Assembly: GCF_003285005.1 (NCBI RefSeq)
Contig: NZ_QMFA01000041.1
Coordinates: forward strand, 1 to 64,000
Origin: Paenibacillus sp. YN15
Lineage (GTDB): Bacteria; Bacillota; Bacilli; Paenibacillales; NBRC-103111
Length of the DNA: 64,000 nucleotides
Direction of reading: 5' to 3'
Shown here: positions 60,002-64,000 of the stretch, piece by piece
Position numbering within the stretch: the first letter of the stretch is position 1
Layout of the letters: every line of letters begins with the position of its first letter
Program-made: the position numbers and the translations under genes
Notes under the pieces: model-generated
What the model saw: the letters and a program-made list of their open reading frames with translations, nothing else
Told to the model about the DNA's origin: nothing
The model's database searches: none

Positions 60002-60352
60002 CTAAAAGTCAATAAGGCCCAAACTGATCTGCAGGGCATCGTCTACCTTGCGCATGGTGTCCTCATCCAGATGCGTAATCTTGTCTGTCAGGCGCTGCTT
60101 GTCGATGGTGCGTATCTGCTCCAGCAGAATAACCGAATCCCGGTCGAAGCCATGGGTTTCCGCATCAATCTCCACATGGGTAGGCAGTTTCGCTTTTTGA
60201 ATCTGGGCGGTAATCGCCGCTATGATCACTGTTGGGCTGAACCGGTTGCCAATGTCGTTCTGAATGACCAGCACCGGCCGAACCCCCCCTTGCTCTGAAC
60301 CAACTACCGGGGACAGATCCGCAAAAAACACATCACCGCGTTTTACAATCAA
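60002..60352 (-). CDS. ndoA: Endoribonuclease EndoA (MazF-family toxin)
   Basis: A 116-residue toxin of the MazF/PemK family that cuts mRNA at UACAU-type sites in B. subtilis. The start [20 protein letters not shown] and the catalytic-region [20 protein letters not shown] match EndoA almost throughout. It lies 3 bases after the antitoxin stop. The order alr-ndoAI-ndoA is as in B. subtilis. Confidence 0.96.
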   Translation of the reverse strand: MIVKRGDVFFADLSPVVGSEQGGVRPVLVIQNDIGNRFSPTVIIAAITAQIQKAKLPTHVEIDAETHGFDRDSVILLEQIRTIDKQRLTDKITHLDEDTMRKVDDALQISLGLIDF

Positions 60353-60355
60353 GCG

Positions 60356-60634
60356 CTACACCCCGCTAACCAAACGATCCACCGTCGTACCTGCATCCTC
60401 TTCCGCATGGAAAGACTCTGAAGCAATGTTCAGGTTAATCTTGGCCATCTCCATGTAGCCCCGCTGCATGGAATCCCGAAGCTGGCGCTTCCGGCGCTCC
60501 GTCAGATACAGCTTCATGGCCTGACGAATCAGCTCGCTTCGATTGGAATTTTCCTGTTCCACTATCCCATCTACCTCCTGCAGAAGCTGATCCGGCAAGC
60601 TGATCATGATCCGTTTTGTATTCACGTTGGACAC
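60356..60634 (-). CDS. ndoAI: Antitoxin EndoAI
   Basis: A 92-residue ribbon-helix-helix protein that binds and inhibits EndoA. The N-terminal strand KRIMISLPDQLLQEVDGI and the region SNRSELIRQAMKLYL are typical. The start is GTG with GGAGGT 8 bases upstream; the longer frame runs into non-coding sequence. A promoter is 62 bp upstream. Confidence 0.93.
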   Translation of the reverse strand: MSNVNTKRIMISLPDQLLQEVDGIVEQENSNRSELIRQAMKLYLTERRKRQLRDSMQRGYMEMAKINLNIASESFHAEEDAGTTVDRLVSGV

Positions 60635-60695
60635 TTCCTCGCACCTCCAAAAGCTACCCGCCCTGACTTCCCCATTATGATACAAATAAAGGCAA

Positions 60696-60723
60696 ATTAT
60701 ACAACATCCCCGCGTTTGCGCAA
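60696..60723 (-). promoter_or_regulatory. Promoter of the ndoAI-ndoA operon
   Basis: TTGCGC (60718-60723) and TATAAT (60696-60701) on the minus strand, 16 bp apart. The 322-bp gap between alr and ndoAI holds this and AT-rich sequence without other clear signals. Confidence 0.65.
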
Positions 60724-60956
60724 GCTTATCCTGCCCAAAGCGGCATACGCTAATATATGATTGGCGTATATCAGGTATGTTATATGATCGAGCTATCGTT
60801 CCTGATATAATCCCTACTTTATATATTTCGGCGGCAATCGGGAAAATCCTTTGCATTTTGGCACAAAAATCCTCTGGAAAGTTTCGCCATAGGAAAACCG
60901 GGCTGCCTATGTTCGGCCACCCGACCAATCGCTTATCCACCGCCGCGCTCCCACGT

Positions 60957-62132
60957 CTAACCAAGCTGATGCTGCAGCGGATTCACTGTATCCTTCACGT
61001 CTCCCGCTTCCATATAGACCCGGGGCACCCGATGGGAAATCATGCACACAATCTCATAATTCACGGTGCCCAGCTTCTCCGCCAGCTCCTCCGCCGGCAG
61101 AACCAGACCATCCTGCTCGCCGAACATGACCACTTCATCCCCGAGCTGGGCTCCGCTCACATCCTGCAGGCTGATCATGCATTGGTCCATGCAGATCCGC
61201 CCTACCACCGGAACCCGCTTGCCCCGCACCAAGGCATGGGCTTTGCCCGTAAGCATCCGGGAGAATCCGTCCGCATAACCCACGGCAAGGGTAGCGATCT
61301 CTTCGCCCCGGGAGGCATGATACAGGGCGCCATAGCTGACCCCTGCGCCTTCCTCCATGCTTTTCAGCATCACGATCCTTGTCTTCAGGCTCATCACCGG
61401 ACGCAGCTTCACCCGCTCCATATCCACTTCATCGGAAGGATAAAGGCCGTACATGCCGATGCCCAGGCGCACCATATTGTAGCTGATTTCCGGCGTATCA
61501 ATGGCGGTTGCCGTATTGCCCGCATGGACATAGGTGAAGGAGATCCCTTTTTCCCGAAAATGGCCCGCTACCCGCTCAAACTTGCTGTATTGCTCCCGGG
61601 TATAGCTTTTGTCCGCTTCATCCGCACAGGCATAATGGGTAAAAAGACCCTCCACCTCAACTCCCGGCAAAGACAAGGCCCGCTCAATAAAGGCGATGGC
61701 ATCCTCTGTCCGGTTCAATCCAAGCCGCCCCATGCCGGAATCCACCTTGATGTGGATTTTCACCGAAGGCTCCTCGGGTCCGCGTTTGGCCAGCGCCTCC
61801 AGCACATCCATGCTGTATACATTAATGGTAATGCTGTATTTAACGGCAAGAGGCACTGCCTCCGCCGGTGTATACCCCAAAACCAGAATCGGCGCCTCAA
61901 TGCCTGCCCGCCGCAGCTCCAGCGCCTCATCCATAAACGCCACCGCCAGATAAGACGCTCCTTCGGCCATACATTCCCTGGCAATCTGCACAGCGCCGTG
62001 GCCGTAAGCATCCGCCTTTACCACAGCCATGATTTTCATCTCCGCGGGAAGACTGTCCCGGAAGGCGCGCAGATTATGCCGCAGCGCATCCAGAGAAATC
62101 TCCACCCATGTGGGACGGTAAAACGCATCCAC
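60957..62132 (-). CDS. alr: Alanine racemase
   Basis: PLP enzyme making D-alanine for peptidoglycan. 391 residues: an N-terminal TIM barrel with PLP Lys in AVVKADAYGHGAVQIA and a C-terminal beta domain with the catalytic Tyr in GVSYGALYHA. Length is typical. It is upstream of ndoAI-ndoA and downstream of a YdcC-like lipoprotein, as in B. subtilis. Confidence 0.97.
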   Translation of the reverse strand: MDAFYRPTWVEISLDALRHNLRAFRDSLPAEMKIMAVVKADAYGHGAVQIARECMAEGASYLAVAFMDEALELRRAGIEAPILVLGYTPAEAVPLAVKYSITINVYSMDVLEALAKRGPEEPSVKIHIKVDSGMGRLGLNRTEDAIAFIERALSLPGVEVEGLFTHYACADEADKSYTREQYSKFERVAGHFREKGISFTYVHAGNTATAIDTPEISYNMVRLGIGMYGLYPSDEVDMERVKLRPVMSLKTRIVMLKSMEEGAGVSYGALYHASRGEEIATLAVGYADGFSRMLTGKAHALVRGKRVPVVGRICMDQCMISLQDVSGAQLGDEVVMFGEQDGLVLPAEELAEKLGTVNYEIVCMISHRVPRVYMEAGDVKDTVNPLQHQLG

Positions 62133-62302
62133 TGCCCATCACCTTCTTTTTGGAAATCGATAGGGGTACCGCAAGGAAAGAGCTTTCCTCTCCTGCAGTG
62201 ACCCCTGGCTTTTAATATCCTCAATTATTGGTTGAGACTCCCCAAACCCATACGTTTTATGTTACTTGCTCCCCGTAAAGCTGTCAATGAACATTCCTGC
62301 GA

Positions 62303-63415
62303 TTATTTGCCGGACATGCCTTGAACGGAGATGGCAATTTGCACCATTTCATCCACCGGAAGATCACCGGAGGACAGCCTGAATTCCGTGCCTTGGGCCA
62401 TCCAGACCAGGGTTTTCTTTTCCCCGCCGGTCAGAACGCCGAAGCCGTATCCCAGATCCACCAGTTCCCCTTCCTGATAGGAAACCGATTTGTCAGACGG
62501 TCTGGACTCCAGGAGCGTATAGTTGTAAGTACCGGTATATTTCAAAAGAATAGCCGCATTTTCCCCCAATGTGGTTTCACTGGCCTTGGGCTTGCCTACT
62601 CCCGCAGGAATATAGGATGGTTCAATCAGTGAAATCCCCTGGGATTGGGGAACGGCCGGCGATCCGGCGGCAGAGCCGGCGGGCTGCTGTGAGGTGGCGC
62701 TGCTTTGCACCGCTGCTCCCTGTTGCGCTGCCCCCTGCTGCGTCTCAAGCCCCATCGTGGGCAAGGTGATCCGGGCGCTGGTCATATTGCGCTGCATATC
62801 GAAATAATCCTTCTCAAAGGTTTCATTGAACTTGAAATCATTGAAATTCATCACCACAACCGGCTTGTTCTGCGCATCGTAAATCTCCACACTCTGCGGC
62901 GCGTAGCTCTTCTTGTTGATCCAGATCTTTTGCCGGGAGAGGGACGAATTGGAGTAGTTGGCCAGCACATCAAACACATACGAATCGCCATCCGTTGTAA
63001 ACTGCCGGTCCTTATCCTGATTGATGCTGTTCACCAAAGACTCATACAGGTACACCTGCCCTTGATTCTTCGGCCAATCGCTTTGGAAGCGGAAGCTCTT
63101 GTTCAGATGAGGCGTCAGCACAAACACACCGTCGTCATTTTTCAGCACAATCTGAGAAATATCCTTCTTGTCATTGGACAGCGAAATCCGGTAATACGAC
63201 GGCTTCTGGAACGACACCTCCACCTGATACTCCTGAGGCTCCGCCCCCGTATGAAGAGTCATGGTGCCCGTGCTGGTATAGCTCTCCAGCTTCTCCACCT
63301 GCTTGTCCAAATCCTTCACCACTGCTCCCGCGTCCTTCTTGCCTCCGAAGCAACCTGCCAGCGCCAGTACCACGATCAACAGCACCACGCCCAAACCCCA
63401 TATCCGACGACGCAT
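62303..63415 (-). CDS. ydcC: YdcC-like lipoprotein (LolA-like domain)
   Basis: A 370-residue lipoprotein with lipobox ALAGC, then a LolA/LppX-like domain (about 35-215; YTSTGTMTLHTG) and a C-terminal DUF4367-type domain (about 265-365). Residues 225-258 are a Gln/Ala/Ser-rich linker. B. subtilis YdcC is reported as a sporulation-associated lipoprotein; the neighbour alr supports the assignment. Function uncertain. Confidence 0.85.
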   Translation of the reverse strand: MRRRIWGLGVVLLIVVLALAGCFGGKKDAGAVVKDLDKQVEKLESYTSTGTMTLHTGAEPQEYQVEVSFQKPSYYRISLSNDKKDISQIVLKNDDGVFVLTPHLNKSFRFQSDWPKNQGQVYLYESLVNSINQDKDRQFTTDGDSYVFDVLANYSNSSLSRQKIWINKKSYAPQSVEIYDAQNKPVVVMNFNDFKFNETFEKDYFDMQRNMTSARITLPTMGLETQQGAAQQGAAVQSSATSQQPAGSAAGSPAVPQSQGISLIEPSYIPAGVGKPKASETTLGENAAILLKYTGTYNYTLLESRPSDKSVSYQEGELVDLGYGFGVLTGGEKKTLVWMAQGTEFRLSSGDLPVDEMVQIAISVQGMSGK

Positions 63416-63519
63416 CCTTCATCATCCCCTCTGCACCTGATTCAAACATTGGTACATGTCTATGAGGAGACTTGGCCCATTATGCAGACTAGCTTGACAA
63501 GCCCGGGAAAAACTTTCCG

Positions 63520-63552
63520 CAAGAAAAAAGAGACTGCCGCGGCAGCCTCCCA
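63520..63552 (-). terminator. Terminator after the last gene
   Basis: GAGGCTGCC and GGCAGTCTC pair on the minus strand and run into TTTTTTC, about 65 bp after the stop of the 124-residue gene. Confidence 0.8.
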
Positions 63553-63616
63553 GAATCATTATAATGGATAAGTTCAAAAACGGATTTTTTGAGGAAGCAG
63601 CTTTCTGCGCCATCTC

Positions 63617-63991
63617 TTACTGGGGAGGAATTTTGTTAAACAGATTCGCCATATTATAATTCGATTCCAGTTGAACACTCACCGTGAGCACATTCCGCCG
63701 CATGGCAAATTCAAAATAAATTTCCCCGTGCGTCCAATTTTTCTTATGATTCAACGATCCAACCGCCAACTGGCGGAACGCCTTAATGTGGCTGTCCGAC
63801 ATGCGGATCTCCGGAGCAGGCAGCCTCTCTCCACTAATTTCAATAGGCTCATGCTTTACTCCATACTTGCCCACCACATCATTGCGAATCTGCACAAAAA
63901 CTGTTCCCGATGCCAAAAAACGTAGTTCCTCTTGCATAGTCCGGATAACCATATCCATCTGTCTCGCTAAAGAAATCTGTTCCGACTGCAT
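63617..63991 (-). CDS. Hypothetical protein, 124 residues
   Basis: A soluble protein beginning MQSEQISLARQMDMVIRTMQ, with a helical N-terminus and beta-strand-rich rest (VFVQIRNDVVGKYGVKHEPI). A short purine stretch, AGGTTAGGA, stands directly before the ATG, and the frame is open to the window edge, so a longer protein that starts beyond the window cannot be excluded. Not recognised. Confidence 0.6.
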   Translation of the reverse strand: MQSEQISLARQMDMVIRTMQEELRFLASGTVFVQIRNDVVGKYGVKHEPIEISGERLPAPEIRMSDSHIKAFRQLAVGSLNHKKNWTHGEIYFEFAMRRNVLTVSVQLESNYNMANLFNKIPPQ

Positions 63992-64000
63992 TCCTAACCT

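Noticed and set aside
60635-60964. N-terminal extension of the antitoxin gene (202-residue frame)
   Set aside because: The extra part lies upstream of a good promoter and of a GTG with GGAGGT; it does not look like protein.

Overview
The window reads as a piece of chromosome from an endospore-forming, fairly GC-rich member of the Bacillota, most likely Paenibacillus or a close relative in Paenibacillaceae. This rests on a spore germinant-receptor operon, the cortex protein CmpA, a gene block ordered YdcC-like / alr / ndoAI / ndoA as in Bacillus subtilis, a qox-type menaquinol oxidase operon, infC-rpmI-rplT with an L20-type leader, the ytqA-ytqB (MnmL/MnmM) pair, strong AGGAGG ribosome-binding sites and TTGACA/TATAAT promoters. 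No prophage, CRISPR array or complete insertion sequence was seen. The first ~130 bases may be the end of an IS21-like element.

Layout. 0.2-11.7 kb: an AraC regulator, a ribonucleoside-salvage pair (nucleoside hydrolase, ribokinase), a MocR regulator divergent from an EamA exporter, a large sensor diguanylate cyclase/phosphodiesterase, and agmatine-to-putrescine genes (aguA, aguB). 11.7-23.1 kb: an orphan gene, the qoxABCD operon, infC-rpmI-rplT, two glycosyltransferases, a PAP2 phosphatase, trmB and a small conserved gene. 23.3-35.7 kb: mnmL-mnmM tRNA-modification genes, manA, a 720-bp non-coding repeat region, a B12-binding radical SAM protein, cysK, an RluA-type pseudouridine synthase, small conserved genes, two divergent radical SAM/SPASM genes and a TetR regulator. 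35.7-49.9 kb: YigZ-family protein, pgi, a 3-hydroxyisobutyrate-dehydrogenase/PilZ fusion, cidR-cidAB, ppnP-tkt, purU-nfo, a ROK regulator, a split chromate transporter and sodC. 50-64 kb: a YwmB-like protein, a four-gene germinant receptor operon, corA, tRNA-Ser, SprT-like protein, cmpA, tex, the EndoA toxin-antitoxin pair, alr, a YdcC-like lipoprotein and a final hypothetical gene.

How parts fit together. Nucleoside hydrolase plus ribokinase would turn ribonucleosides into ribose 5-phosphate, which transketolase and Pgi can carry into central metabolism. The quinol oxidase and the radical SAM pair both have a TGTGA-N6-TCA-type redox-regulator box upstream, suggesting shared Fnr or Rex control. 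The sensor GGDEF-EAL protein and the PilZ fusion point to c-di-GMP signalling that may reach a metabolic dehydrogenase.

The most unusual signals are (1) an NAD(P)-dependent beta-hydroxyacid dehydrogenase fused in frame to a C-terminal PilZ domain; (2) an intercistronic hairpin repeat that sits just before, and seems to supply, the ribosome-binding site of a downstream cistron in three unrelated operons, with compensatory stem changes; (3) a nested inverted-repeat element present twice; (4) a CCCCCAAAAGTGA-type palindromic repeat at three places, with a half copy forming the 3' end of the LysR gene; and (5) two tandem repeat arrays of about 51 bp and 17 bp.
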